Below, piece after piece: positions 9,074 through 19,119 of a DNA stretch of 64,000 nt. The stretch spans positions 62,001 through 126,000 of the forward strand of contig NZ_BAYB01000030.1 in NCBI RefSeq assembly GCF_000685035.1. Reading direction: 5' to 3'. Below the pieces are notes generated by a model that did no database searches, was not told where the DNA came from, and saw only the letters and a list, made by a program, of their open reading frames with translations. The DNA comes from Paraburkholderia ferrariae NBRC 106233. GTDB lineage: Bacteria; Pseudomonadota; Gammaproteobacteria; Burkholderiales; Burkholderiaceae. Within the stretch, counting starts at the first letter, position 1. Each line of letters opens with the position of its first letter. A program made the position numbers and the translations under genes.

Positions 9074-9958
9074 ATGCGTCTACGCCATATCGAAGTCTTT
9101 CACGCGATCATGCGGACGGGCTCGCTTTCGAAGGCCGCCGAGCTGCTGTGCGTCTCGCAGCCCGCCGTGAGCAAGGTGCTCGCCCATGCGGAGCGCAGCA
9201 TGGGGCTGAAGCTGTTCTCGCGCGCGCACGGACGCCTGCAGCCCACGCGCGAAGCCGAGCTGCTGTTCGCCGAAACGCAGAAGCTCCAGTCGAATCTCGA
9301 CAGCATCCGCGACCTCGCGCGCAATCTCGCGCTGCGTCCGCAAGGGCTCCTGCGCATCGGCTGCCTGCCGAGTCTTGGCCTCACGCTTGTTCCGCAGGCC
9401 GTCGAAGCGTTTCGCGCGAGTTATCCCGAAGTCTCGCTCAAGATCCAGACGCGCCATACCACCGAGCTCATCAACGCGCTGCTCACGCGCGAGCTCGACA
9501 TCGGCATCGCACTCGATCCGCCGGCGCGGCCCGGCATCGCCGCGCTCGAACTCGGACGCACGGCGTTGGTGTGCGTCGCGCCGCCCGGCGAGCCGTCGCC
9601 GGCCGATGTGCCGCTCGCGCTGCAGGACTTCGTGAACGGCGACTGGATCGGCATCGGCAATGTCGATCCGCTGGGCGTGGCGATCGGCCATCTGCTCGAA
9701 GCGGAAGGCGTGGAAGGGCGCTTTCCCGTGGTGGAAGCGCAGACCTGGTACGTGGCGCGCGCGCTCGCGGCGCGCGGCATCGGGCGCGTGCTGCTCGACG
9801 AACTCACGGCGAAATGCGCGGGCGAGCCGGTGGCGATACGGCGCGTGGAGCCGGAGCCCACGGTGGGGGTGTATGCCGTGTGCCGGGATGGGGGGCTCGA
9901 CTCGCAGGCGGGCAACGCGTTTCTCGACGTGCTGCGCGGGTGCCTCGGTGGTTCATGA
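9074..9958 (+). CDS. LysR-family transcriptional regulator
   Basis: Regulator of 294 residues starting MRLRHIEVFHAI, with helix-turn-helix at about residues 15-40 (GSLSKAAELLCVSQPAVSKVL) and a substrate-binding domain after residue 90. The N-terminus and the helix sequence resemble the subgroup that controls amino-acid or opine metabolism. The upstream in-frame extension is repetitive and is not used here. It precedes a periplasmic amino-acid-binding protein in the same direction and may regulate it. Confidence 0.87.
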   Translation: MRLRHIEVFHAIMRTGSLSKAAELLCVSQPAVSKVLAHAERSMGLKLFSRAHGRLQPTREAELLFAETQKLQSNLDSIRDLARNLALRPQGLLRIGCLPSLGLTLVPQAVEAFRASYPEVSLKIQTRHTTELINALLTRELDIGIALDPPARPGIAALELGRTALVCVAPPGEPSPADVPLALQDFVNGDWIGIGNVDPLGVAIGHLLEAEGVEGRFPVVEAQTWYVARALAARGIGRVLLDELTAKCAGEPVAIRRVEPEPTVGVYAVCRDGGLDSQAGNAFLDVLRGCLGGS

Positions 9959-10113
9959 ATCGCCCACGAGCGGCGCATCAGTTGTGCATGAACCGCGCAT
10001 GAACCGCGCGTAATTTTTGTCGCGCGCCCCGGGGGGCCTTCGCTACCTTAAAATGGCGCAGGCACGGGCGCCCTTACAGCGCGGCGCCCGCAACAACTCC
10101 GGGGGGACGTGGT

Positions 10114-11028
10114 TTGAACCGGTCCGCAATAGCGAGCCTTTTGGCCGTGGTCTGCGCTTGCGCCGGCGCACATGCGGCTTCGGCCGACGAACTCGAAAGC
10201 GCCACGCTGCGCAAGATCCGCGACACCGGCACGATCGTGCTGGGCGTGCGCGAGGCGGCCGTGCCGTTCTCGTATATCGCCGACGGCGAGCATGCCACCG
10301 GCTACTCGCAGGACATCGCGCTGCGCATCGTCGATGCCGTTCGCGCCACGCTCGGCCTGCCCGGGCTCCAGGTGCGCGAGGTGCCCGTTTCGGCCCAGGA
10401 CCGCATTCAGCTCGTGCAGAACGGCAGCGTCGATCTGGAGTGCAGCACCACTGCGCACACGCGCGAGCGCGACAGCCAGGTGGCATTTTCCAACAGCATC
10501 TTCGTCTACGGCGTGCGCATGCTGGTCAAGCGCGGCTCGCCCGTCAAGGAGTTCGACGATCTCGCGGGGCGCACCGTCGTGACCACCACGGGCACTTCGG
10601 AGGAGCGGCTTTTGCGCCGCTGGAACCTCGCCCACGGAATGAACATGCGCATCATCGTGGCGAAGACGCACGCGGCGTCGTTCGACGAAGTGAAGACCGA
10701 CCACGCCGCTGCGTTCGTGATGGACGAGCCGCTGCTTTACAGCGCGCTCGCATCGGGCCGCGACGGCAACGACGTGCGCGACTACGCGATCGTGGGCAAG
10801 CCGGTTTCGGCGGAGGTCTACGCCTGCATGTTCCGTCGCGGCGACGACGACTTCAAACATCTCGCCGACGATGTCATCGCGAAGATGCAGCGTTCGGGCG
10901 AGGCGGACACGCTCTATCGCCGCTGGTTCGAAGCGCCCATTCCGCCGTCGGGCGTCAATCTGCAGATGCCGATGTCGCCGGCGCTGAAGGCGCTGTTCGC
11001 CGATCCGAACGACCGCCCGCTCGACTGA
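10114..11028 (+). CDS. Periplasmic amino-acid-binding protein (glutamate/aspartate type)
   Basis: ABC-transporter solute-binding protein of 304 residues (SBP_bac_3 family). It has a signal peptide of about 22 residues ending near AHAASA. The fold begins at TLRKIRDTGTIVLGVREAAVPFSY, and the ECSTTAHTRERDSQVAFSNSIF block resembles glutamate/aspartate-binding proteins. The start is a TTG preceded by GGGGGG. No permease or ATPase genes follow, so it is an orphan that would have to share an importer encoded elsewhere. Confidence 0.85.
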   Translation: MNRSAIASLLAVVCACAGAHAASADELESATLRKIRDTGTIVLGVREAAVPFSYIADGEHATGYSQDIALRIVDAVRATLGLPGLQVREVPVSAQDRIQLVQNGSVDLECSTTAHTRERDSQVAFSNSIFVYGVRMLVKRGSPVKEFDDLAGRTVVTTTGTSEERLLRRWNLAHGMNMRIIVAKTHAASFDEVKTDHAAAFVMDEPLLYSALASGRDGNDVRDYAIVGKPVSAEVYACMFRRGDDDFKHLADDVIAKMQRSGEADTLYRRWFEAPIPPSGVNLQMPMSPALKALFADPNDRPLD

Positions 11029-11086
11029 GCGTGCGCCGGCTTTCCCGGTGTTTTCTCCGGATCACCCGCAGGCAAGGACTTTCATC

Positions 11087-11860
11087 ATGAACGAACCTCA
11101 GACCGCCTCTGCCGCCCGGATCGCGCTCGTGACCGGCGCGGGCAGCGGCATCGGGCGCGCGTGTGCGCGCCGCTTGCTGGCCAACGGCTTTACCGTGGTG
11201 CTGGCCGGGCGGCGCGCCGAACCGTTGCAGGCGCTGGCCGCCGAAGCCGCGGCCGCGGGCCGGCAAGCGCTGGCCGTGCCGTGCGACGTGAGCGATGCGG
11301 CTTCCGTCGATGCGCTCTTCGAAACCATTCGCGCGCAGTACGGCCGCCTCGACCTGCTGTTCAACAACGCGGGGCGCAACGCGCCGCCCGTGGATATCGA
11401 CGAGATCGACGTGGCCGACTGGCGCGCCGTGGTCGATACGAACCTCACGGGCGTGTTCCTCTGCACGCGCGCGGCCTTCGGCTTGATGAAACGGCAGACG
11501 CCGCGCGGGGGGCGCATCATCAACAACGGCTCGATTTCGGCGCACGCGCCGCGGCCGCACAGCATTGCGTACACCGCCACGAAGCACGCCATCACCGGGC
11601 TCACGAAATCGGTGTCGCTCGACGGGCGCCGCTACGACATCGCGTGCGGGCAGATCGACATCGGCAACGCCGCGACCGAGATGGCCGAGCGCATGGCGCG
11701 CGGCGTGCCGCAGGCGAACGGCGAGATCGCCGTCGAACCGCTCATGGACGTCGAACTGGTGGCCGATGCGGTGCTGCACATGGCCCAGTTGCCGCTCGCC
11801 GCCAACGTGCAGTTCATGACGATCATGGCGACCAGGATGCCGTTCGTCGGGCGCGGCTGA
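11087..11860 (+). CDS. SDR-family oxidoreductase
   Basis: Short-chain dehydrogenase/reductase of 257 residues. The nucleotide-binding TGAGSGIG motif is at residues 16-23, NNAG at 93-96, and the catalytic Ser149, Tyr162 and Lys166 (YTATK) are in place. The chosen ATG starts MNEPQTA; a longer frame has no family support. The substrate cannot be inferred. It follows the solute-binding protein by 58 bases. Confidence 0.9.
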   Translation: MNEPQTASAARIALVTGAGSGIGRACARRLLANGFTVVLAGRRAEPLQALAAEAAAAGRQALAVPCDVSDAASVDALFETIRAQYGRLDLLFNNAGRNAPPVDIDEIDVADWRAVVDTNLTGVFLCTRAAFGLMKRQTPRGGRIINNGSISAHAPRPHSIAYTATKHAITGLTKSVSLDGRRYDIACGQIDIGNAATEMAERMARGVPQANGEIAVEPLMDVELVADAVLHMAQLPLAANVQFMTIMATRMPFVGRG

Positions 11861-11979
11861 GGCGCGACGCGCTCGAACCCGGCTTGCACCTCGCGGGGCG
11901 CGGCGCGTGCCCGTGGGCTTGCGCGAGGTTTCGCGAGGTTTCGTATACTGGTGGCCGATCCGCCACGCCACCCGTACTC

Positions 11980-12237
11980 ATGTCTTTACCCCCGCCCGCC
12001 GACGACGACCCCCGCCCCGAACCGCCCGAGCGGCCCGACAGCAACGCCTGCTGCGGCAGCGGCTGCGACCCGTGCATCTTCGACTACTACGCCGAGGAGC
12101 TGGATCGCTGGCGCGCCGATCTCGCTGCGTGGGAGGCGCGCGAAGCCGCCCGGCGCGAAGCGGCCGCCGCGCACCAGCCTGAGGATGACGCGGGTACGGA
12201 GGCGCAGGCAAAGCCTGCGAGCAAGGCACCGCCCTGA
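11980..12237 (+). CDS. Oxidoreductase-like domain protein
   Basis: Small protein of 85 residues. The N-terminal half contains PERPDSNACCGSGCDPCIF followed by a YYAEELDRW segment, matching the short 'oxidoreductase-like, N-terminal' (Oxidored-like) family, whose four cysteines may bind metal. The C-terminal third is Ala/Glu-rich and probably disordered. Function is not known. It precedes the sirtuin gene by 61 bases in the same direction. Confidence 0.72.
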   Translation: MSLPPPADDDPRPEPPERPDSNACCGSGCDPCIFDYYAEELDRWRADLAAWEAREAARREAAAAHQPEDDAGTEAQAKPASKAPP

Positions 12238-12298
12238 GCGCGTCCACCGCGCCCTTCGCGCAACGCCGCCGGTCCCCCAACGTCTTTCGCCCAGCCCC

Positions 12299-13162
12299 AT
12301 GACCGAATCCGCCCTGCTCAACGCCGCCGCCCTCGACCCCGCGGCGCTCGACGCGCTGCAAGCATTCGTCGAGCGCCATCCCCGGCTCTTCGTGCTCACG
12401 GGCGCGGGTATCAGCACCGACTCGGGCATCCCCGGCTATCGCGACGAAAACGGCGCCTGGAAGCGCTCGCCGCCCATCACGCTGCAGGAGTTTCTCGGCT
12501 CGCAAGCCTGGCGCCGCCGCTACTGGGCACGCAGCATGCTGGGCTGGCCGACCGTGGGCCTCGCGCAGCCCAACGGCGCGCACCGCGCGCTCGCGCGGCT
12601 CGAAACCGCGGGCTTTGTGCGCGCGCTCGTCACGCAGAACGTGGACGGGCTGCATCAGCGCGCGGGCAGCCACGGCGTCATCGAGCTGCACGGCAGCATC
12701 GGCCACGTTCATTGTCTCGATTGCGGCGCCCAGTACACGCGCGCCTCGCTCCAGCCGCTGCTGGAGGAAAACAATCCAGACATCGCGGGTGCGATTGCGG
12801 AGCCCGCCGCCGACGGCGACGCCCATCTCGACTTCGACGGCAGCCTGCCGTTCGCCGTGCCGGCCTGCGCCGCGTGCGGCGGCATGCTCAAGCCTTCGGT
12901 GGTGTTCTTCGGCGAGAATGTGCCGCGTGCGCGGGTAGCCGAAGCGTCGGCCGCGCTCGACGAGGCGGATGCCGTCCTCGTGGTGGGATCGTCGCTGATG
13001 GTGTATTCGGGGTATCGTTTCTGCGCGTGGGCGCAGCAGCGCGGCAAGCCGGTCGCGGCCGTGAACCTCGGGCGCACCCGTGCCGACCCGCTCCTCGCAC
13101 TGAAAGTCGCCGCGCCGTGCGCGGCCACGCTCGAAGCGCTGGTGCAGCGCCTCGGTGCCTGA
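12299..13162 (+). CDS. NAD-dependent protein deacylase, SIR2 family (class II-like)
   Basis: Sirtuin of 287 residues that would remove acyl groups from lysines using NAD. GAGISTDSGIPGYR (residues 35-48) binds NAD, TQNVDGLH (112-119) and catalytic His131 follow, and zinc ligands are visible as Cys139/Cys142 and Cys190/Cys193. The GIPGYRDENGAW segment places it near SIRT4-type class II enzymes. It is next to a flavin-oxidase-like gene and a methyltransferase gene with short spacing, possibly one transcript. Confidence 0.92.
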   Translation: MTESALLNAAALDPAALDALQAFVERHPRLFVLTGAGISTDSGIPGYRDENGAWKRSPPITLQEFLGSQAWRRRYWARSMLGWPTVGLAQPNGAHRALARLETAGFVRALVTQNVDGLHQRAGSHGVIELHGSIGHVHCLDCGAQYTRASLQPLLEENNPDIAGAIAEPAADGDAHLDFDGSLPFAVPACAACGGMLKPSVVFFGENVPRARVAEASAALDEADAVLVVGSSLMVYSGYRFCAWAQQRGKPVAAVNLGRTRADPLLALKVAAPCAATLEALVQRLGA

Positions 13163-13277
13163 CGCGCCCACCCGTGCCCATCTGTGCCCACCCGCGGCTA
13201 CTCCTCGCCACGAGAGCGGGCAAGCCGCACACCAACCCCACAGACCGCCCACCGCCCAAGCCCACAGGAAGCGCCCC

Positions 13278-13895
13278 ATGCTGACCACGATCGCTGAACT
13301 CGAAGCCCTCTACGGCACGCCGCACGAACGCTCGGTGCGCAAGGAGATCGACTACATCAACGAGGACTACCGCCGCTTCATCGAGCTTTCGCCCTTCGTG
13401 GTGCTCGCGACGGGCAGCGCCGAGGGGCTCGACTGTTCGCCGCGCGGCGACGTGCCGGGCTTCGTGCGGATTCTCGACGCGCGCACGCTCGCGCTGCCGG
13501 ACCGCCCCGGCAACAACCGCGTCGACAGCCTGCGCAACGTGGTGGCCGCGCCGCACGTGGGCCTGCTGTTCATGGTGCCGGGGGTGGGCGAAACGCTGCG
13601 CGTGAACGGGCGCGGGCGCCTCTCCGACGATCCCGGACTGCTGGCCGATTTCGCCGTGGACGGCAAGCCGCCGCGCTCGGTGCTCGTGATCGACATAGAG
13701 AGCGTGTACTTCCACTGCTCGAAGGCGATCGTGCGCTCGCACCTGTGGGATGCGTCGCGCCACGTGGAGCGCACGGAGCTGCCGAGCGCGGGCGCCATGC
13801 TACGCCGCATCAACGCGGAGCAATACGGCGAGACCTTCGACGCCGAGACCTACGAAGCCGGTCTTGCCGAGCGCATCAAGAAGAGCCTTTACTGA
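13278..13895 (+). CDS. Pyridoxamine 5'-phosphate oxidase-family protein
   Basis: Protein of 205 residues with the split-barrel FMN-binding fold of PNPOx-like proteins (MSMEG_1061-type subfamily). FVVLATGSAEGLDCSPRGD and LPDRPGNNRVDSLRNV are the characteristic flavin-contacting blocks. Such proteins are often general flavin- or F420-dependent reductases, not vitamin B6 enzymes, so the substrate is unknown. Start ATG lies downstream of an AGGAAG sequence. Confidence 0.83.
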   Translation: MLTTIAELEALYGTPHERSVRKEIDYINEDYRRFIELSPFVVLATGSAEGLDCSPRGDVPGFVRILDARTLALPDRPGNNRVDSLRNVVAAPHVGLLFMVPGVGETLRVNGRGRLSDDPGLLADFAVDGKPPRSVLVIDIESVYFHCSKAIVRSHLWDASRHVERTELPSAGAMLRRINAEQYGETFDAETYEAGLAERIKKSLY

Positions 13896-13936
13896 ATTCG
13901 CCAAACGCCAACGCCAACCCAAACTCGACGAGCACG

Positions 13937-14551
13937 ATGAACGACCCGCAATCCAGCCAGCGCCTGAGCGCACCCGCCGCCGGGCGCAACGCCGCGCCCA
14001 TCCTCGACGTGCTGCGCGGCGTCCTGCCCGCGCGCGGCACGGTGCTGGAGATCGCGAGCGGCACCGGCCAGCATGCGGTGCATTTCGCCGCTGCGCTGCC
14101 GGACCTCGTCTGGCAGCCGAGCGATGCCGACCCGCGCGCGCGGGCCTCGATCGAAGCGTGGCGCGCGCAGGCCGGCCTCGCAAACCTGCGCGCGCCGCTC
14201 GAACTCGACGTGCTGCGCGAGCCGTGGCCCATCGAAGCGTTCGACGCGCTCGTCTGCATCAACATGATCCACATCGCGCCGTGGGAAGCGGCCGTGGCGC
14301 TCATGCACGGCGCGGGCGCGCGGCTGCCGGCGGGCGGCGTGCTCGCGACCTACGGGCCATACCGGCGCGGCGGCGCGCATACGGCGCCGGGCAACGAAGC
14401 GTTCGATGCCGACCTGCGCGCGCGCGATCCGGCATGGGGCGTGCGGGACATGGAAGCCGTGGAGGCGCTGGCGCATGCGCAAGGTCTGGTCTGCGAGGCG
14501 CGCGTGCCGATGCCGGCGAACAACTTCACTCTGGTTTTCCGAAAGCGGTGA
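13937..14551 (+). CDS. DUF938 SAM-dependent methyltransferase
   Basis: Class I methyltransferase-like protein of 204 residues. The SAM-binding motif VLEIASGTGQHAVHFA is at about residues 36-51 and NMIHIAPWEA follows as the DUF938 signature. The first 20 residues (SAPAAGRNAAPIL) also match the family. The methyl acceptor is not known. It follows the PNPOx-like gene by 41 bases. Confidence 0.88.
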   Translation: MNDPQSSQRLSAPAAGRNAAPILDVLRGVLPARGTVLEIASGTGQHAVHFAAALPDLVWQPSDADPRARASIEAWRAQAGLANLRAPLELDVLREPWPIEAFDALVCINMIHIAPWEAAVALMHGAGARLPAGGVLATYGPYRRGGAHTAPGNEAFDADLRARDPAWGVRDMEAVEALAHAQGLVCEARVPMPANNFTLVFRKR

Positions 14552-14656
14552 ATCTGGACGCGGTGTGCGTGCATTCGCGCACCGCACGAGCGTTTCCCTT
14601 ATCCTTGCACGATTGGCGCCGAGGGCGTCGCCGTCTTATTGAAGTGGAGAAAGAAC

Positions 14657-16066
<1,410 letters not shown>

Positions 16067-16137
16067 CGCGGCCTGGCGTGGCCCGAGGCCGCATCGGGCA
16101 AATGACCGCACTGTCGTTACGGTTATTGTAGGAATCG

Positions 16138-16167
16138 AAAGGTGAGCCCTAAAGGCTCACCTTTTTT
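16138..16167 (+). terminator. Intrinsic terminator after gnd
   Basis: An 11-base perfect stem AAAGGTGAGCC / GGCTCACCTTT with a five-base CTAAA loop is followed by a run of T residues. It lies about 70 bases past the gnd stop. Confidence 0.9.
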
Positions 16168-16295
16168 GTTGCAAAATCCGCAACGGTGTTTCTTCTTATT
16201 GGGGTTTTCCCTAAATCGATTGGGCGCCTAGACTTCATTCAACCGCTGACGAACACGGTGTTCGAAGCGGAAATAAAACAGATGGAGGTCCAATC

Positions 16296-16622
16296 ATGAA
16301 CAAGCTCATTCCCGCAGTTGTCGTTGCCGCCGCGCTTGCCGTCCCGGCAATTTCGTTTGCCCAGACGAGCCAGCAAGGCCTGACCCGTGCGCAGGTTCGC
16401 GCGGAACTCGTCCAGCTCGAAAAGGCCGGCTACAACCCGTCGGGCGACCAGGTCAATTACCCGGAAAACCTGCAGGCCGCTCAGGCCCGCGTGAGCGCTG
16501 AACAGCTCGCCAGCGGCAACACCAGCGGCTACGGCGCCCCCGCGGCAGGCACCTCGGAGTCGGGTGGCGCGGTGCAGCCGGCGCGCATCGCTCCGCAGCA
16601 GTCGGTGTATTTCGGCCATTAA
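16296..16622 (+). CDS. DUF4148 secreted small protein
   Basis: Small exported protein of 108 residues. It has a signal peptide of about 22 residues ending ISFAQ, then the DUF4148 core LTRAQVRAELVQLEKAGYNPSGDQVNYPENLQAAQARV. This family is abundant in Burkholderia and relatives, and its role is unknown. The ribosome-binding site GGAGG is well placed. Upstream, a GGGGTTTTCCC dyad precedes the gene. Confidence 0.88.
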   Translation: MNKLIPAVVVAAALAVPAISFAQTSQQGLTRAQVRAELVQLEKAGYNPSGDQVNYPENLQAAQARVSAEQLASGNTSGYGAPAAGTSESGGAVQPARIAPQQSVYFGH

Positions 16623-16639
16623 GCGGTTCGGCCGGTAGT

Positions 16640-16838
16640 GGGTTAGCAGTGCAGGCAGTGGCAGTCGGCAGTGGCCGTGCGAGTGGCAGATTCACGCAGT
16701 GGTCGTGGTAGTGGCTGTAGAAGTTGCAATATCAGGCAGTAGAAGTTGCAGTGCAGAAGCAAGCAAAGAGGTTGCAGTCAAAGAGGTTGCAGTACGAGAG
16801 GTAGCAGTAGACGTAGCTGTACCAGCAGTACGCAGTCG
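16640..16838. repeat. Low-complexity GCAGT-rich intergenic repeats
   Basis: The spacer after the DUF4148 gene is built from degenerate GCAGT/GTTGCA words. A 15-base unit AAAGAGGTTGCAGTC is tandemly repeated about three times from 16765 to 16809, with one or more base changes in the later copies, and GTAGAAGTTGCA occurs twice just before it. No gene is supported here. See findings. Confidence 0.7.
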
Positions 16839-16873
16839 AGCGCGGCCCGGTCCAGAACCGGTCCGCGCTTTTT
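16839..16873 (+). terminator. Hairpin terminator before DUF2968 gene
   Basis: A 13-base stem with one mismatch (AGCGCGGCCCGGT / ACCGGTCCGCGCT) around a CCAGA loop is followed by TTTTT. It lies between the plus-strand DUF4148 gene and the end of the minus-strand DUF2968 gene. Confidence 0.75.
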
Positions 16874-16914
16874 CGTCCGTGCGCCCGGCTTCAAGGAGCC
16901 GGCCAGGCGCCGCT

Positions 16915-17655
16915 TCAGCGCCCCGGCAGGTGCGGCACGCCTTCGTTGCTCGTCGTGCTGAGCTGATGGATCGCGCGGTGCGCCTTGTTCAGTTGCGCCT
17001 GGGCGGCAATGCGCTGCGCCTCCAGTTGCGCGACCTCCTTGCGCACCTGATGCTGGCGGCCCGTCACGCGGTGCTCCTGCTCCGTATGCCGCTGCAGGTC
17101 CGCCCGCAGCCGCTCGGCGTGCGTCTCCGATTCCTCGATCTGCCGCACGAGCTGTTCGTTCTGCGCGATCAGCCAGGCGCGGCGCGTTTCGCCGTCCGCG
17201 AGGCGCGTGGCCTGCTCTTCCAGGTGGTGGAACGCGGCGCTGGCGGCGTCCACGTCGGCGGCCTTCAGCGCGCGCCACAGCGTGCCGTCCTGCTGCAGCG
17301 CCACGTAGTAGTTCAGCGTGCGGGCGTGGAAAAACAGGCTTACCGTGTAATCGAAGCTGCGAAACACGCGGAAGGCCGTGAGTTCGCCGGCACTGGCGAG
17401 CGCTTCGAATGCCGCGCCGTCGGCTATCTGCACCGGGCGCCCGTTCAGTTGCGACGGCACGACCGGCACTGCGCGCAGCGTGGGCACCGCGCGCGGCGAA
17501 CTGGCGCCCTCGGCTTCGAGCTCTTCGTGCGGCATGTCTTCCGCCACGTGGCTGGCGGGCATGGCGCTTGCAGGATGCGTCTCGCGCGAAACCGCAACGA
17601 GATGCGAAGGGCCGCCCGACAGCGCGGCATGACGGCGGTTCAGGAATGTTTTCAC
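16915..17655 (-). CDS. DUF2968-type coiled-coil protein
   Basis: Protein of about 246 residues. The middle has an LxxLR..FRSFDYTVSLFFH..YYVALQQDGTLWRALK region, and the C-terminal 100 residues form a long charged heptad region (EEQATRLADGE to LNKAHRAIHQL) predicted as coiled coil. I recognise this as a Burkholderia DUF2968-like protein with moderate certainty. The start is the GTG behind a GGGGG ribosome-binding site; an ATG 45 bases upstream is also possible. Function is unknown. Confidence 0.65.
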   Translation of the reverse strand: MKTFLNRRHAALSGGPSHLVAVSRETHPASAMPASHVAEDMPHEELEAEGASSPRAVPTLRAVPVVPSQLNGRPVQIADGAAFEALASAGELTAFRVFRSFDYTVSLFFHARTLNYYVALQQDGTLWRALKAADVDAASAAFHHLEEQATRLADGETRRAWLIAQNEQLVRQIEESETHAERLRADLQRHTEQEHRVTGRQHQVRKEVAQLEAQRIAAQAQLNKAHRAIHQLSTTSNEGVPHLPGR

Positions 17656-17790
17656 GGCGATACCCCCAGAATGGCACGCAAGCGCCCAGCGGGCCGCCAT
17701 GAACGGGCGGCCCGCGAGCGGGCACGTGCAGTCGAAACGGGGCAGGCGGGGCCGGCGGGCGCCGTCCGCTCCGGGCTGGCCTTGTTGCGC

Positions 17791-18111
17791 TCAGTGCAAC
17801 AGGCGGGGCCGGCGTGCGATGTCGTCGAAGAGGGCACGGCCGGGCTCGAGCGCAAACAGCCAGGTTTCGTCGTAGCCGCTCAGCGTATCGAGCGCGTCGC
17901 GCAGGCGCTCGATTACCACGGCCGGAATTTCGACAGTTGCCTCGACGCCCCCCGAAAGGCGCGCGACGCTGGCGTGCTGCACCAGTTCGTCGGCGGCTTC
18001 GGCCACGTCGGCTGCAAAGACAAGGTGGTTGTTCAACACTTCGACGAGGCCGGGCGACGCTGCGATGTCTTCGACATTGAGCTGCACGGAAAGGAAAGTG
18101 GCTTTGTTCAT
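17791..18111 (-). CDS. Hypothetical small protein
   Basis: Predicted protein of 106 residues, starting MNKATFLSVQLN. A GAGG lies directly upstream of the ATG. It is hydrophobic in its first half (VLNNHLVFAADVAEAADELV) and has no recognised motif. It lies just upstream of the DUF2968 gene on the same strand, 135 bases away. No function is proposed. Confidence 0.55.
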   Translation of the reverse strand: MNKATFLSVQLNVEDIAASPGLVEVLNNHLVFAADVAEAADELVQHASVARLSGGVEATVEIPAVVIERLRDALDTLSGYDETWLFALEPGRALFDDIARRPRLLH

Positions 18112-18249
18112 CCTCGGATTCCTCACGGACGTGGGGCAGCAGCGAGAGAGGCCAGTCGTCATTTTTCTGAAGAAGCAGGAGCCAGTATAGGCGAGCCTCA
18201 CCGGAAGTGGCTGCGCGGCGCGTTGTGGAGGGCTGCCGGCCCCGGGCGA

Positions 18250-18255
18250 TATAAT
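18250..18255 (+). promoter_or_regulatory. Candidate -10 element for the LysM/M23 gene
   Basis: A consensus TATAAT stands about 120 bases upstream of the lipoprotein ATG in otherwise GC-rich DNA. A TTGTGG lies 21 bases upstream, which is longer than the ideal spacing, so the -35 is uncertain. Confidence 0.4.
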
Positions 18256-18372
18256 GGGGGCCGTTCGCCATTTCCGGCCCCTCTGCCGCAGGTTGCGAGC
18301 GAATGCCTGCAGACCGGCGCATGTACACAGCACTTCCCCGTACAGAGCGAGGAACCAGCGAGGATCAGCACG

Positions 18373-19119
18373 ATGAATCGACTCCGGCGAAACCCGGGCG
18401 CAACGGCGGGACTGGCGGCCGTGGCCGCCCTGACGCTCCTGACGAGCGCCTGCACGATCACCCCCTGGTCGGGCGAGTCAACGGGTACGCCCGTTTCGAC
18501 CTCCAACGGCGGCGTACCCGCCGGCTACTACCGCGTGAACCCCGGCGATACGCTCGGCCGTATCGCCAATGCCTTCGGCCAGCGGCCGCAGGAGATCGCC
18601 GGCTGGAACCAGTTGCCGCCCAATGCTTCGGTGGTGCCGGGTCAGGTGCTGCGCGTGGCGCCGCCGCCCAGCTTCGCGCCTTCGGGCATGCAGCCTTCGG
18701 CGCCTGGCGGGGCGCCTGCGGCGGCGGGCGTGGCGATGCCCGCGCCCGTCGTCTCCGATGTCACGCTCGCGTGGCCCGCCTACGGGCCGGTGCTGCAGAA
18801 GTTCGTGCCGGGCAAGTCCACCGGCATCCTGATCGGCGGTCAGATCGGCGAGCCGGTGAAGGCCGCGGCCGCGGGCCGCGTGGTCTATGCGGGCACGGGC
18901 ATCGAGGCCTACGGGCCGCTCGTCATCATCAAGCACAACGATTCGGTGGTGACCGCCTATGGCCACAACAGCAAGCTGCTCGTGAAGGAAGACGACGCCG
19001 TCACGCAGGGCCAGCCCATTGCCGAAATGGGCACCGACTCGCACGGCGTGACCGGCGTGCAGTTCGAAGTGCGCAGCGACGGCAAGCCGGTCGATCCGAT
19101 GCCGTTGCTTCCGCGCTAG
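18373..19119 (+). CDS. LysM/M23 lipoprotein, degenerate (NlpD-like)
   Basis: Lipoprotein of 248 residues. The signal peptide ends in an LTSAC lipobox, a LysM domain (YYRVNPGDTLGRIANAFG) begins at about residue 53 and binds peptidoglycan, and an M23-type domain covers about residues 135-248. The expected catalytic HxxxD and HxH positions are replaced (GKSTG and GVTGVQF), with only the YGHN His left. It is therefore probably a non-catalytic NlpD/EnvC-type activator of cell-division amidases rather than an endopeptidase. Confidence 0.83.
   Translation: MNRLRRNPGATAGLAAVAALTLLTSACTITPWSGESTGTPVSTSNGGVPAGYYRVNPGDTLGRIANAFGQRPQEIAGWNQLPPNASVVPGQVLRVAPPPSFAPSGMQPSAPGGAPAAAGVAMPAPVVSDVTLAWPAYGPVLQKFVPGKSTGILIGGQIGEPVKAAAAGRVVYAGTGIEAYGPLVIIKHNDSVVTAYGHNSKLLVKEDDAVTQGQPIAEMGTDSHGVTGVQFEVRSDGKPVDPMPLLPR

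Noticed and set aside
16765..16830. KEVAV-type peptide repeat encoded by the 15-base tandem repeat
   Set aside because: The frame has no start or family support and is within a spacer ended by a terminator.
16699..19119. 806-residue open frame across the DUF2968 region and into the LysM protein
   Set aside because: It runs antisense over two minus-strand genes and only its last 248 residues match a family. The lipoprotein ATG at 18373 has its own signal peptide.
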